This document shows positions 1-9,155 of a stretch of 64,000 nt of DNA, piece after piece; the first letter of the stretch is position 1; each line of letters starts with the position of its first letter. The notes beneath the pieces were generated by a model that searched no databases, was not told the DNA's origin, and worked only from the letters and a program-made list of their open reading frames with translations. The translations under genes were made by a program, and so were the position numbers. This DNA comes from Lentimicrobium saccharophilum (GTDB lineage: Bacteria > Bacteroidota > Bacteroidia > Bacteroidales > Lentimicrobiaceae): assembly GCF_001192835.1 (NCBI RefSeq), contig NZ_DF968183.1, positions 496,001 to 560,000 on the forward strand, in the 5' to 3' direction.

Positions 1-1150
1 TCTCCATATTGCACTCGCCCAGTCCCAGGCGGGAAGCATATTCCATAAATTGCCTGCCACGGGGGACGTCCTCCTGCTGAATCCCCTCCTCAATGCGCTT
101 ATGCAGGACGATGTCGTAACCGATGCGGTCAACGGCCACGGGATCGGTACCAACCAGCAGGGTGTTGTAGTTACAGATGTATTGCGGATTGGCGCCCGGA
201 CCACCCTGGAAGCAGCCGCGCAGGCCGTCGGCAATGTTAAGCACCACCTTATCGCGCACCGGCGGGAAGCAGCAGACTTCGGCGCTGGTATCGCCCCAGA
301 GTTTTGCGTGCAGACGACCGGTATTGGTGATTACCCCGTAGCCCAGATTCTTCAGGCAGAGCGTAATGGAGGCTCCGGCATTTTTCAACACGGGAACGTT
401 GATGATCTTATCCAGCTGCTGGGTACAGATCTTTGTAAAATAGGAATATTTGCCCCCATTCACCATAAAGGGCATGGTGTAATCATCGTATTCGCCTTCC
501 ACATCGGCGAAGTAGAACCAATCGCGGTCAATCACGGCTTCGCTGAGCAGCTTTCCGTCGCTGCCGTAATAGGCACCATCGGCACCTTTGCGTTCTGTGC
601 CAGTGATGGTGATGCCCGGATAAGCTTCAGGGGTGAAACCGGCTTCGTGCAGCTGAAATTCCCGGCGGTCCCACAGCACAATATTTTCCCCTGGAATTCC
701 CGCTTCGAGCAGTTGTTCAATAATGCTCTGCACCAGTTCATGGCTGCTGGAGAGCAGGGTGCCGCCGATGGGATTCAGTTTCAGGCCGATTTTTTCGTGG
801 GGCTGTACAAAGGTCAGCCAGGCTTCTTGCAAGGTGGCGGCCCCGGTCAGCAACAGCATAGATTCCGACAGCATATTGTACACCACCGTCTTCACCGGCT
901 TGTCATCCTGCACGGAAGCCATATCCACGACTTTTACCACCCTTGCAGGGAATTTTCCCGGGAGGGAACCCTCCTTCCGGGGATATTTAAGCGCATCGGC
1001 GATGTTGGTGGCGGGCTTTTCCGCATCCTGAACCTGCGCTAAGACCGATTTAAGGGGTGAAGGAGCGATCATGGCTCCCAGACTGCCGGCTGCTGCCAGC
1101 TTAAAAAATTTCCGGCGTCCTGATTCATCCGGCTTGTCATTTTTGCTCAT
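1..1150 (-). CDS. DUF362 domain protein with Tat signal (3' end outside the window)
   Basis: The reading frame is open from the ATG at 1148-1150 to the window edge, so about 383 residues are visible and the C-terminus is missing. The N-terminus carries a twin-arginine motif, RRKFFK, followed by an Ala/Gly-rich hydrophobic stretch and SVLAQ, which fits Tat export of a folded protein. The body, with IGLKLNPIGG, VLWDRREF, KIINVPVLKNAG and TDPVAVDRIGYDI, matches the DUF362 family, often seen with iron-sulfur proteins in anaerobes. The molecular function is not known. A good promoter precedes the start (1184-1215). A long frame on the opposite strand is its shadow. Confidence 0.8.
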   Translation of the reverse strand, partial: MSKNDKPDESGRRKFFKLAAAGSLGAMIAPSPLKSVLAQVQDAEKPATNIADALKYPRKEGSLPGKFPARVVKVVDMASVQDDKPVKTVVYNMLSESMLLLTGAATLQEAWLTFVQPHEKIGLKLNPIGGTLLSSSHELVQSIIEQLLEAGIPGENIVLWDRREFQLHEAGFTPEAYPGITITGTERKGADGAYYGSDGKLLSEAVIDRDWFYFADVEGEYDDYTMPFMVNGGKYSYFTKICTQQLDKIINVPVLKNAGASITLCLKNLGYGVITNTGRLHAKLWGDTSAEVCCFPPVRDKVVLNIADGLRGCFQGGPGANPQYICNYNTLLVGTDPVAVDRIGYDIVLHKRIEEGIQQEDVPRGRQFMEYASRLGLGECNME

Positions 1151-1501
1151 GGCGATCGATTATATGCTTCGGATTACAAAGATCAAACCTACATGAATTT
1201 ATGCAAATACACAAACAACTGATAAATTTTTCATATTTATTTCTCTGTCAATTTATTCAATCTGTTACCCGTCAGGTTTCATTATGATGAGAAGGCAAGC
1301 CGAACGTAAGGGCTTGTTGGCTCTTTGATTTCTATGAAACCTTAACCAATGCTGAATTGCAGATCTTTTCAGACATTTTCCCATTAAAATTATCAGATTA
1401 TAACCAACAGCCTTTAAAGGTTTGTATCTTTACTTGTTATATAAAAACAGCATATTTCTGTTCCGCGGTAATGCAGAGGCTCAGGAAAGTCTACTTTTAT
1501 A
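1151..1501. other. Divergent intergenic region
   Basis: This 351-bp gap separates the minus-strand DUF362 gene from the plus-strand lipoprotein gene. It holds the DUF362 promoter and a 9-bp inverted pair (AGGTTTCAT at 1274-1282 and ATGAAACCT at 1334-1342, about 51 bp apart) of unknown role. I see no coding frame, RNA gene or convincing terminator in it. Confidence 0.5.
1184..1215 (-). promoter_or_regulatory. Bacteroidota-type promoter of the DUF362 gene
   Basis: On the minus strand TTTG (1212-1215) is followed after a 20-bp spacer by TAGGTTTG (1184-1191). This matches the Bacteroidota TTTG/TAnnTTTG consensus and spacing. It lies about 35 bases upstream of the DUF362 start codon. Confidence 0.6.
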
Positions 1502-1519
1502 ATGTATGATAAACAAACT

Positions 1520-2305
1520 ATGAAAAATCGCCTGCTGATCCTGACAGTACTGTTGAGTTTTTTGATTTCATCCTGCAAAAAGGAGCCTGCGGTTGAAAAC
1601 CCTGACCCTGTAATTCCTGATCCTGACAGCCTTATTGTTGAGGAAGATTATTTTCTTTTCCCTGACTCTGCGCTCTGGATAGAAACACGCAGTTATGAGG
1701 AAGGCGTTAGTCATCCTTATTATGATCTCTGGTTTTATAACATCGATACATCATATTTCTATTTTTCGGGTGATACCACACTCAGCAGGCCTACCATGCT
1801 GGGATATGACGACTTTTTGCCCGAAGAGCCGCATCTGTACAAAAAGCTTTTCTGGGTAAGGAGGAATTACCGGTGGAACCTGCCGGAAGAGATACCTGAC
1901 AAACACCCCGGAACATTGACAGTAACCTCAGGGTATGCAGCTTTTCTGAGGCAGGACACTGCTACCAGGCGGGTATATATTGATCCTAACAGTGATTACT
2001 TTCATTCCTACCCGCTCGAAAGAGAGTACATACTATATGATTTCAGCCTTAAAACCGGCGACACACTGCCGTTTAATGCATGGAACGGATTCATTGCAAA
2101 TACCTACACGGTTGATTCTGTCATTACCACAATTATTAACGGTAAATCGCTTAAAACCTATAAAATTTACCAAAATCACTACTATTACAAAGGCACCGTT
2201 ATTGAAGGAATCGGCGGACTTGACAGCTTTTTAAGAAGCCTTGGAGGAAAGTTGGTTTATTTCCGTGGAAAAGGATTTGAATATCACTCGCCGGATCAGA
2301 AATAA
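1520..2305 (+). CDS. Predicted lipoprotein of unknown function
   Basis: From the ATG at 1520 the product is 261 residues with a short basic N-terminus, a hydrophobic core and the lipobox LISSC (Cys19), followed by a Pro/Asp-rich linker. That indicates a lipid-anchored envelope protein. An ATG six codons upstream (1502) would also work, but it puts an acidic segment before the signal peptide. The remainder is rich in Tyr, Phe and Trp and looks beta-strand rich. I do not recognise a family. It is monocistronic between the divergent region and tRNA-Val. Confidence 0.7.
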   Translation: MKNRLLILTVLLSFLISSCKKEPAVENPDPVIPDPDSLIVEEDYFLFPDSALWIETRSYEEGVSHPYYDLWFYNIDTSYFYFSGDTTLSRPTMLGYDDFLPEEPHLYKKLFWVRRNYRWNLPEEIPDKHPGTLTVTSGYAAFLRQDTATRRVYIDPNSDYFHSYPLEREYILYDFSLKTGDTLPFNAWNGFIANTYTVDSVITTIINGKSLKTYKIYQNHYYYKGTVIEGIGGLDSFLRSLGGKLVYFRGKGFEYHSPDQK

Positions 2306-2413
2306 GACTTGTTCAATCAAATACATTAAGCACTAACCGATTAACAGCACCCTTGTATTTTTATTATTGAAAGTTTAACTGTTGAGGAAAGGTCGAAAGG
2401 AAATAATCAACTG

Positions 2414-2488
2414 TGGGACGTACTGGACTCGAACCAGTGACCTCTTGCGTGTGAAGCAAGCGCTCTGAACCGACTGAGCTAACGTCCC
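2414..2488 (-). tRNA. tRNA-Val (anticodon CAC)
   Basis: A full cloverleaf can be folded on the minus strand: acceptor GGGACGT paired with ACGTCCC, a D-arm with TAGCTCAGTCGG, an anticodon stem CTTGC/GCAAG enclosing TTCACAC, and a T-arm with GGTTCGAGTCC. The anticodon is CAC, reading GUG. The discriminator base is A, and the 3' CCA is not encoded (the genomic sequence reads ACAG). Confidence 0.93.
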
Positions 2489-2686
2489 TGAGAAAGCGCA
2501 AAGATAGGCAGAATATGCTGTGATTGTTTCACACTTATCCGGAAAAATTTGAAAGGAAGTGCAATGACAGAATAGGAAAACGTTTGAACTTTCATTAGAA
2601 TATTCATATATTTGATTGTCAGCAGAATATCCAATCGAATGTATGGCCTTTAATAAGGGCCAATTTTTATAAGAAAAAAAGCAGTT

Positions 2687-3421
2687 ATGAAAACCCCAAT
2701 CAGGACCTTGCGCCTGCTTTTTATTTTCAGCATCGCCATGGGCTTTCTGGAATCGGCCGTGGTAGTCTATCTCAGGGAAATTTACTATCCCCATGGATTT
2801 TCATTCCCATTGGTCAACTTGGAACGTCAAATACTGATCACAGAGCTTTTGCGCGAGGCGGCTACCCTGATCATGCTACTGTCAGTTGCCATACTCCCGG
2901 GCAGAAATACGATTGAACGCTTTGCATATTTTCTTTTCTGTTTCGCCATCTGGGATATTTTCTACTATGTATTTCTATGGATGCTTATCGGATGGCCTGC
3001 TTCCCTTCTTGAGTGGGATATCCTCTTTCTGATCCCCGTTCCCTGGGCCGGGCCGGTGCTGGCGCCTTGCCTGCTCTCGCTGACAATGATATGTTATACC
3101 GGTTCCATTCTGGCCCTTCAGCAACAGCATTGTCCGGTAACGTTAAAATTCCGCGACTGGATCCTGATGACAAGCGGAAGCCTGATCATTATACTTTCCT
3201 TTACCATGCCGTATCTGAGACTTATGGCCGAAATGCCCGGCCAGACTTCATCTGAAGAACTGCTGCAAAAAATTTCCGCTTATATCCCCGGAAATTACAA
3301 CTGGTTTTTGTTTGTCGCCGGAGAATTCATCCTGCTGACTACCATCCTCTTCATTATACGGCGATGCAGGAAGAACCGAAAATCTCCGGTACCGGGCCCT
3401 TTTGCTGATTCCATGGCATGA
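2687..3421 (+). CDS. Polytopic membrane protein of unknown function
   Basis: This 244-residue protein has about six or seven hydrophobic segments, including LLFIFSIAMGFLESAVVVYL near the N-terminus, several central helices with Trp-rich loops (around FAIWDIFYYVFLW), and a last helix FLFVAGEFILLTTILFII before a basic C-terminus. An A-rich leader precedes the ATG, as is usual for ribosome binding in this phylum. I do not recognise a named family. It lies 45 bp upstream of the ATP-cone nuclease gene on the same strand, so cotranscription is possible but unproven. Confidence 0.75.
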   Translation: MKTPIRTLRLLFIFSIAMGFLESAVVVYLREIYYPHGFSFPLVNLERQILITELLREAATLIMLLSVAILPGRNTIERFAYFLFCFAIWDIFYYVFLWMLIGWPASLLEWDILFLIPVPWAGPVLAPCLLSLTMICYTGSILALQQQHCPVTLKFRDWILMTSGSLIIILSFTMPYLRLMAEMPGQTSSEELLQKISAYIPGNYNWFLFVAGEFILLTTILFIIRRCRKNRKSPVPGPFADSMA

Positions 3422-3466
3422 CGATTTCTTTTACTACTTTTACTGCCATCAAGATCATCCGTAGCA

Positions 3467-4330
3467 ATGGCCAATCATATTACCGTAAAGAAATCGTCCG
3501 GAGAAACTCAGGAATTTTCCGAAGAAAAACTTATTCAATCACTTCGCAATTCCGGTGCATCGGAAGAGATTATCCGGTCCATACTACCTGAAATCAGGAA
3601 ATCGCTTTACGAAGGCATATCCACCAGGGTCATTTACCGCAAGGCCTTTGCCATGCTCCGCAGGCGGGTGAATGCACTGGCCGCGCGTTACAGCCTTAAA
3701 AATGCCATTATGGAGCTTGGGCCCACCGGATATCCTTTTGAAAAATTTGTCGGGGAACTGATGAAAAAAATGGGCTACGAAGTGCTTACCGGACAGATAC
3801 TTCCGGGGAAATGCGTAAACCATGAGGTAGATGTGGTAGCATGGAAAGACAATCATAAGATTCTGATTGAATGCAAATATCACAATACGGCAGGTAAAGT
3901 CAGCAGCGTACAAGTGCCCCTGTATATACAGTCACGTTTTCTGGATGTAAAATCCGTATGGGAAAGCCAGCAGGAGAATGCAGGCAAAACATATCAGGGA
4001 TGGGTGGTTACCAATACCCGTTTTTCGGACGATGCTGAGGCTTACGGGAAGTGCGCAGGGCTCCACCTGATCGGGTGGAACTATCCCCGACGGGGCAGCC
4101 TGAAGGAACTGGTGCAGCAAACGGGAAATTTTCCCATTACCGTAATCACTGGCCTCAATAAAAAACAGAAACAACAACTGATTGACAAAGGTGTGGTACT
4201 CTGTTCAGGCCTTTGCGAAAAACCTGAATTGCTGAACAGCCTTTCACTCACCGCCAAAGCCAGAAATAAAATCATCCACGAAGTACGCACCCTGTGCAGT
4301 CTTGCCATAACCACCATTCTTCCGGATTAA
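3467..4330 (+). CDS. ATP-cone domain fused to Mrr-type restriction endonuclease
   Basis: The 287-residue product has two recognisable parts. Residues 1-85 (ITVKKSSGETQEFSEEKL and a following basic helical segment with LRRRVNALAARYSLKNAI) fit the ATP-cone nucleotide-sensing domain known from ribonucleotide reductases and NrdR. Residues 88-215 fit the Mrr_cat branch of PD-(D/E)XK nucleases: YPFEKFVGELMKKMGYEV, Asp122 in EVDVVA, Glu135 and Lys137 in LIECKYH, and the late motif WVVTNTRFSDDAEAYG. The last 60 residues include GLNKKQKQQLIDKGV, which could form a helix-hairpin-helix. The nuclease core looks intact. The target and physiological role are unknown; no methyltransferase or other restriction gene lies nearby. 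Confidence 0.8.
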   Translation: MANHITVKKSSGETQEFSEEKLIQSLRNSGASEEIIRSILPEIRKSLYEGISTRVIYRKAFAMLRRRVNALAARYSLKNAIMELGPTGYPFEKFVGELMKKMGYEVLTGQILPGKCVNHEVDVVAWKDNHKILIECKYHNTAGKVSSVQVPLYIQSRFLDVKSVWESQQENAGKTYQGWVVTNTRFSDDAEAYGKCAGLHLIGWNYPRRGSLKELVQQTGNFPITVITGLNKKQKQQLIDKGVVLCSGLCEKPELLNSLSLTAKARNKIIHEVRTLCSLAITTILPD

Positions 4331-4655
4331 GACCGGCTCCATCACTTGGAAATCAACAAGATAGAGCTACTTACCATTTAAAGATAATCCCGGTTCAGTG
4401 TTCGTCCGGCACATGGATGATTGTGCATAATAAAAACAATTCACCGGTTCTGCATGGTCAAATGCTTTGTCCGGAGTAAAGGAAGTTTCGGTCAGCTCAA
4501 CCCTGATAATTATTCTCCATACATGCATATAATTGCGTACTTTTGTAAATTGTATTGGGTAATCAACAGGCTTTCCGTCGAAATACCGTCACCGGGCATG
4601 ATCATAATGCAGTTGGTAAAAACCTTTAACGACAGGCTGGTTTTTTGATTATCCG
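4331..4655 (+). other. Intergenic region with possible promoter
   Basis: This 325-bp non-coding gap contains a -7-like TACTTTTG at 4538-4545 on the plus strand, about 110 bases upstream of the next gene. No clear -33 TTG is seen at the right distance. Short open frames here lack any protein-like features. I see no terminator or RNA gene. Confidence 0.4.
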
Positions 4656-7148
4656 ATGTTCATATACAATAACTTTATGTTAAAAGAAGCGGGTCAGCAT
4701 TCAGCCATTACATACGGGTCAGACAAACTGACTTATGAGCAGCTTTTCGGAAAGATCCACCATTTTGCCGGACTATATCAGGTTGAACCGGGGGCGCATG
4801 TGGTGATTTTCTCCGAGAACAGGCCATCATGGATTTATGCGTTTTACTCAGTCTGGAAAAAGGGAGCCGTGGCGGTTCCTGTCGATTATATGGCCACAGC
4901 GGCTGAGGTCGCCTATATACTGGGCGACTGTGATCCTTCAGCCATATTCTGTTCATCCGGCACTTCTGCCATTCTGCGCGAAGCAACCGGCTTATCGGGT
5001 TGTAATGCCCCTGTGCTTCTCCTCGACGACCATGAGGCCTCCGGTTGTGAACCACTGCCTTCGGCCGGGCTACCCGGGCACCAGCCCGATGACACCGCGG
5101 TGATTATTTATACTTCCGGGACCACCGGCAGCCCGAAAGGCGTGATGCTTACTTTCAGGAACATCATTGTGAATATCGATGCGGTAAGCAGGCATATTCC
5201 CATTTATAAATCCGACTCCCGTGTGCTTGTCCTGTTGCCATTACATCATGTGTTTCCATTGCTGGGAACCATGATTATCCCTTTGTACCTGGGCAGTATG
5301 ATTGCGATTAGTCCGAGTATGGCTTCCGAAGACATCATCAGGACCCTGCAGGTGAATAAAGTCACCATATTGATCGGGGTTCCGCGGCTTTATGCCGCCA
5401 TCCGGAAGGGGATTAAGGACAAGATTAACCAGAGTTCTTTGGCTACCCTGCTTTTCAGGATTGCCCGTAAACTCAACTCAAAGAAATTCTCAAAAACGGT
5501 TTTCGGCACGGTACACCGTAAATTCGGCGGTGCACTCGAAACGCTGGTTGCCGGTGGTGCGGCGCTGGATGTGGAAGTCGGCAATGACTTTAAAACCCTG
5601 GGCTTCGAGGTGCTTGAAGGATACGGTATGACTGAAGCGGCTCCCATGATCACATTCACCCGTCCCGGAAGGGTAAGAATCGGATCTCCGGGCGAGTGCA
5701 TGCCGGAGGTGCAGATTCAGATTATTGATGGTGAAATCGTCGCCAAAGGGCCGAACATCATGAAAGGCTATTACAAAAGCCCGGAAGCCACAGCTGAAGT
5801 GCTGAAAAACGGCTGGCTGTATACCGGCGACCTGGGGCATATTGACAAAGATGGTTTTCTTTATATAACAGGCCGGAAAAAAGAAATTATTGTCCTTTCA
5901 AACGGCAAAAATGTTAATCCTGTAGAACTTGAAGATGAGCTGCTTACATCACCTTATATAAAGGACTGCGGTATATTTTTTGAGAACGATCAGCTGCAGG
6001 CGATTATCCTTCCTGATCAGGCTGAATTGGCAGCAATCCCGGGTCGTGATGCAGAGGACATCCTTAAATGGGATGTGATTGAGCCATTCAACCGCAAGGT
6101 TTCCGCATACAAAAAAATCATGCGTATTCATGTGACCGATCAGGAACTTCCGCGGACCAGGCTGGGCAAGCTGCAGCACCATAAACTGATCGAGCTGGTT
6201 CATAAGCAGCACATCAGTGACATCAGCCAGCCTGTTTTTGACCATCCTGAATATGCGCTGATCGCTGATTATCTTGAGAAGGAAAAAGGGCAACGGGTGC
6301 TACCCTCCTACCATCCTGAAATGGACCTGGGCATGGATTCGCTCGATAAGGTTGGGTTCCAGGCATGGTTACAGCAAACCTTTGGCATAGACCTTCCACC
6401 ACAAAAGATGGCCGAATTTGCCAGTCTGGCCCAGTTGGCCGAATGGGTCAGCGATCACAAGGTACGTATGGAAGAAGGTGACGTTAACTGGAATGATATT
6501 CTCCGTGAAAAGCTGGATCTGAAGCTTCCCTCGACCTGGAAAATAGGCAGCCTGGCTTTCAGGTTGTCGCGTCACATCTTCCAGCTTTACTTCAGATACA
6601 GCAGCAAAGGGGTTGACAATATTCCCGACGGCCCCTGCATCATCGCACCAAACCACCAAAGTTCCTTTGACGGACTTTTCGTTGCTTCCGTGATGAAAAC
6701 CAAACAGATCAGGGAAACCTACTTCTATGCCAAGGAACAGCATTTCAGGCAGAAATTCCTGAAATACCTGGCTGCAAGAAACAACATCATCATCGTAAAC
6801 CTGAATGTTGATCTGAAGCAATCCATACAAGCCCTGGCCGAAGTGCTGCGGCAGGAGAAAAAACTGATTATTTTCCCGGAAGGAACCCGCACATTGAACG
6901 GAGAACTGGGGCATTTCAAGAAAACCTTTGCCATACTTTCCAGCGAACTCAATGTACCCATTGTACCCGTGGTGATTGACGGGGCATTCAAGGCCTTGCC
7001 CAAGGGGAGACGTTTTGCCCGGCTATGGGCCAGGGTCAGGGTTGAGTTTTTGCCGGCGGTTCATCCTGAAGGACGCAGCTACGATGCAATTGCTGCGTTG
7101 GTGATGAATCAGATACAAAGAAAACTGTCAGGCAAGGAACCTGATTAG
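4656..7148 (+). CDS. Acyl-activating enzyme / acyl carrier / PlsC acyltransferase fusion
   Basis: This 830-residue protein combines three domains. Residues 1-515 are an AMP-binding acyl-CoA/acyl-ACP synthetase, with YTSGTTGSPKG (152-162), GYGMTEA (322-328) and the C-terminal TGDLGHIDKDGFLYITGRKKE. Residues 530-602 are a carrier protein with the phosphopantetheine site LGMDSLDK (Ser562). Residues 640-820 are a 1-acylglycerol-phosphate acyltransferase with NHQSSFD (His667, Asp672) and FPEGTR (740-745). The arrangement suggests that a fatty acid is activated, loaded on the in-cis carrier and transferred to a lysophospholipid, similar to Aas but with its own ACP. A second ATG at 4677 is an alternative start. 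It has no operon partner. Confidence 0.88.
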   Translation: MFIYNNFMLKEAGQHSAITYGSDKLTYEQLFGKIHHFAGLYQVEPGAHVVIFSENRPSWIYAFYSVWKKGAVAVPVDYMATAAEVAYILGDCDPSAIFCSSGTSAILREATGLSGCNAPVLLLDDHEASGCEPLPSAGLPGHQPDDTAVIIYTSGTTGSPKGVMLTFRNIIVNIDAVSRHIPIYKSDSRVLVLLPLHHVFPLLGTMIIPLYLGSMIAISPSMASEDIIRTLQVNKVTILIGVPRLYAAIRKGIKDKINQSSLATLLFRIARKLNSKKFSKTVFGTVHRKFGGALETLVAGGAALDVEVGNDFKTLGFEVLEGYGMTEAAPMITFTRPGRVRIGSPGECMPEVQIQIIDGEIVAKGPNIMKGYYKSPEATAEVLKNGWLYTGDLGHIDKDGFLYITGRKKEIIVLSNGKNVNPVELEDELLTSPYIKDCGIFFENDQLQAIILPDQAELAAIPGRDAEDILKWDVIEPFNRKVSAYKKIMRIHVTDQELPRTRLGKLQHHKLIELVHKQHISDISQPVFDHPEYALIADYLEKEKGQRVLPSYHPEMDLGMDSLDKVGFQAWLQQTFGIDLPPQKMAEFASLAQLAEWVSDHKVRMEEGDVNWNDILREKLDLKLPSTWKIGSLAFRLSRHIFQLYFRYSSKGVDNIPDGPCIIAPNHQSSFDGLFVASVMKTKQIRETYFYAKEQHFRQKFLKYLAARNNIIIVNLNVDLKQSIQALAEVLRQEKKLIIFPEGTRTLNGELGHFKKTFAILSSELNVPIVPVVIDGAFKALPKGRRFARLWARVRVEFLPAVHPEGRSYDAIAALVMNQIQRKLSGKEPD

Positions 7149-7275
7149 TATGTGAATACATCCGCATTATGTCCATCCGGTGATCGCTGCACCCCGTAAC
7201 TCTGCGTCTTCTTTCATTCCCATCACCTGTGGAGTGCAACTAAATCAGGCTTCCGGAGCTTCTCTGCGAATTCCG

Positions 7276-7305
7276 TTGATTGCCCCGTGGCTTTTTATAA
7301 CTTTG
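7276..7305 (+). promoter_or_regulatory. Promoter of the threonine ammonia-lyase gene
   Basis: TTG at 7276-7278 and TAACTTTG at 7298-7305 are separated by 19 bp, matching the Bacteroidota -33/-7 arrangement. The start codon at 7325 leaves a leader of only about 13-15 bases. Confidence 0.55.
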
Positions 7306-7324
7306 CAGCACAAACATCCATGCC

Positions 7325-8560
7325 ATGTCAGTAGCCGTAAACCAACACCCGCTGCCCCGTTTTTCGGATATCATTAATGCCCAGTCAACACTCAGCAAGG
7401 TAGTTAAACAAACCCCGCTAGAACGGAGCAAGTCGTTCTCAGCTATGTCGGGCGCTGATGTTTACCTTAAGCTAGAGAACTTCCAGACGACAGGTTCTTT
7501 TAAAGTCAGGGGTGCATACTACAAAATCAGTAACCTGACCAAGGAGGAATCGGCAAAAGGCGTACTGTGTGCTTCTGCCGGCAACCATGCCCAGGGAGTA
7601 GCTTATGCTGCCACGAAGCTCGGGGTGAAAAGTACCGTATTTATGCCGGTTTTTGCCCCCCCGCTCAAGGTAATTGCCACCCGCTCTTACGGCGCCGAGG
7701 TGGTGCTTACCGGCGATACTTTTGACGATGCCTTCAATGCCGCGCTTGAATTTCAGAAAAAAACGGGGGCCACGTTTGTGCATCCGTTTAACGATCCTCA
7801 TATTATTGCCGGTCAGGGAACGGTAGGCCTTGAAATCTTTGAGCAGCTGCGTGAAGTAGACGACGTACTGGTTCCTATCGGTGGTGGCGGACTGATTGCG
7901 GGAATCGCCATTGCCCTGAAGCAACTTAACCCGGGCATACGAATTATCGGCGTTGAGGCCGACGGCGCACAGTCGATGAAAGTCTCCATAGAAAAGGGTG
8001 AACCTACTGCCCTTACTTCCGTTAATACCATTGCCGACGGCATCGCGGTGAAATCGCCGGGCAACCTCACTTTTGAAGCCGCCAGTAAGCTCGTGGATGA
8101 ATTTGTGGTGGTCAACGATGCCGAAATGGCCCGTACCGCCTACCTGCTGCTGCAGCGTGCAAAAATACTCACCGAACCTTCGGGGGTTGCCGCGATGGCT
8201 GCCATCCTTTACCAGAAAACCAATGTGAAAGGACGAAAGGTCGTTCCCATTATCAGCGGCGGCAACATCAACATGAGCATCCTGGAGCAGATCCTTGACA
8301 AAGGGGTTATGGACGAAGGGCTGAGGGCGCGAATCCAGGTGCTGATCCCCGACCAGGCCGGCATGCTGAAGTCCATCATTTCCATCCTTGAAAAAATGAA
8401 GGCAAACATCCATGACATCGAGCATGAACGCTCCACTACCAGCGTTCCCGTCGGATATGTGCAAGTAACCATTACCTTTAACCTGCAGGATACCACTCAG
8501 TTGCCTACCCTGCTGACGGAACTTGACAAAAAAGGCATGCAATACCAGGTCCTCCGGTAA
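7325..8560 (+). CDS. ilvA: Threonine ammonia-lyase with C-terminal ACT-like domain
   Basis: This PLP enzyme deaminates threonine to 2-oxobutanoate, the first step of isoleucine synthesis. The 411-residue protein shows the PLP lysine in SFKVRGA (Lys60), the ASAGNHAQGVA substrate loop, and the phosphate-binding GGGGL (186-190). The C-terminal ~75 residues (RARIQVLIPDQAGMLKSI) form a single ACT-like regulatory domain, which is the short form rather than the ~514-residue E. coli IlvA. Other ilv/leu genes are not adjacent. A catabolic (TdcB-like) role cannot be excluded from sequence alone. A 356-residue antisense frame across it is a shadow. Confidence 0.88.
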   Translation: MSVAVNQHPLPRFSDIINAQSTLSKVVKQTPLERSKSFSAMSGADVYLKLENFQTTGSFKVRGAYYKISNLTKEESAKGVLCASAGNHAQGVAYAATKLGVKSTVFMPVFAPPLKVIATRSYGAEVVLTGDTFDDAFNAALEFQKKTGATFVHPFNDPHIIAGQGTVGLEIFEQLREVDDVLVPIGGGGLIAGIAIALKQLNPGIRIIGVEADGAQSMKVSIEKGEPTALTSVNTIADGIAVKSPGNLTFEAASKLVDEFVVVNDAEMARTAYLLLQRAKILTEPSGVAAMAAILYQKTNVKGRKVVPIISGGNINMSILEQILDKGVMDEGLRARIQVLIPDQAGMLKSIISILEKMKANIHDIEHERSTTSVPVGYVQVTITFNLQDTTQLPTLLTELDKKGMQYQVLR

Positions 8561-8659
8561 ACCGGCACAAAGCCGGAGTACAATATGAAAAGTCTTTGAG
8601 CCGGTTATGCACCATGCTCATTCCCAAAATCACCATCAGCCTGCCGGATTTATTATTAT

Positions 8660-9151
8660 ATGAAGAGAATCGGGTTACTTTCAGATACACACGGGCATTT
8701 TCCTGAAAAAGCAAGGGCATTTCTGGCTGAATGTGATGAAATATGGCATGCCGGTGACATCGGAGACCTGGAGACGGCCAAAGCGCTGGCTTCCCTGAAA
8801 TCCTTAAGGGCTGTTTACGGCAACATCGACGGAACCGACATCCGTTCTTTCTACCCTCTTTATCAGGAATTTACCTGCGAAAAGGTGAAGGTGCTGATCA
8901 TACACATCGGCGGATACCCGGGAAAATATTCAAAAGAAGCGCGGGAGCTGATCGGCCGCATAAAACCAAAACTGTTCATCTCGGGGCACTCTCACATCCT
9001 GAAGGTGATGAATGATCCCAAAAACGGATTGCTCCACATCAATCCGGGAGCGGCTGGAAAATCAGGATTTCATCAAATTTCTACCATCGTGCGGTTTATC
9101 ATCGATGATGAAAATATCCGCGATCTGGAAATCCTGGAAATACCGAAATAG
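8660..9151 (+). CDS. YfcE/MJ0936-type metallophosphoesterase
   Basis: At 163 residues this is a minimal calcineurin-like phosphodiesterase. It has SDTHG (Asp9, His11), HAGDIGD, GNID (the family GNxD metal motif), HIGGYPG and GHSH near residue 115, all the metal ligands expected. YfcE-like enzymes are cytosolic Mn-dependent phosphodiesterases of uncertain natural substrate. It ends 4 bp before the convergent DUF4293 gene, with no room for a terminator. Confidence 0.85.
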   Translation: MKRIGLLSDTHGHFPEKARAFLAECDEIWHAGDIGDLETAKALASLKSLRAVYGNIDGTDIRSFYPLYQEFTCEKVKVLIIHIGGYPGKYSKEARELIGRIKPKLFISGHSHILKVMNDPKNGLLHINPGAAGKSGFHQISTIVRFIIDDENIRDLEILEIPK

Positions 9152-9155
9152 TTAT

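Noticed and set aside
50-1042. 330-residue open frame on the plus strand
   Set aside because: It is antisense to a recognisable DUF362 protein with Tat signal and promoter; its translation has no protein-like features.
2375-2794. 139-residue frame on the minus strand
   Set aside because: It runs through tRNA-Val and into the antisense of the membrane protein gene.
7472-8542. 356-residue frame antisense to ilvA
   Set aside because: Long only because of the GC-rich third positions of ilvA; composition is His/Gly-rich with no motifs.
8561-8590. Small hairpin CCGGC/GCCGG after ilvA
   Set aside because: Only 5 bp with no T-run; not a convincing terminator.
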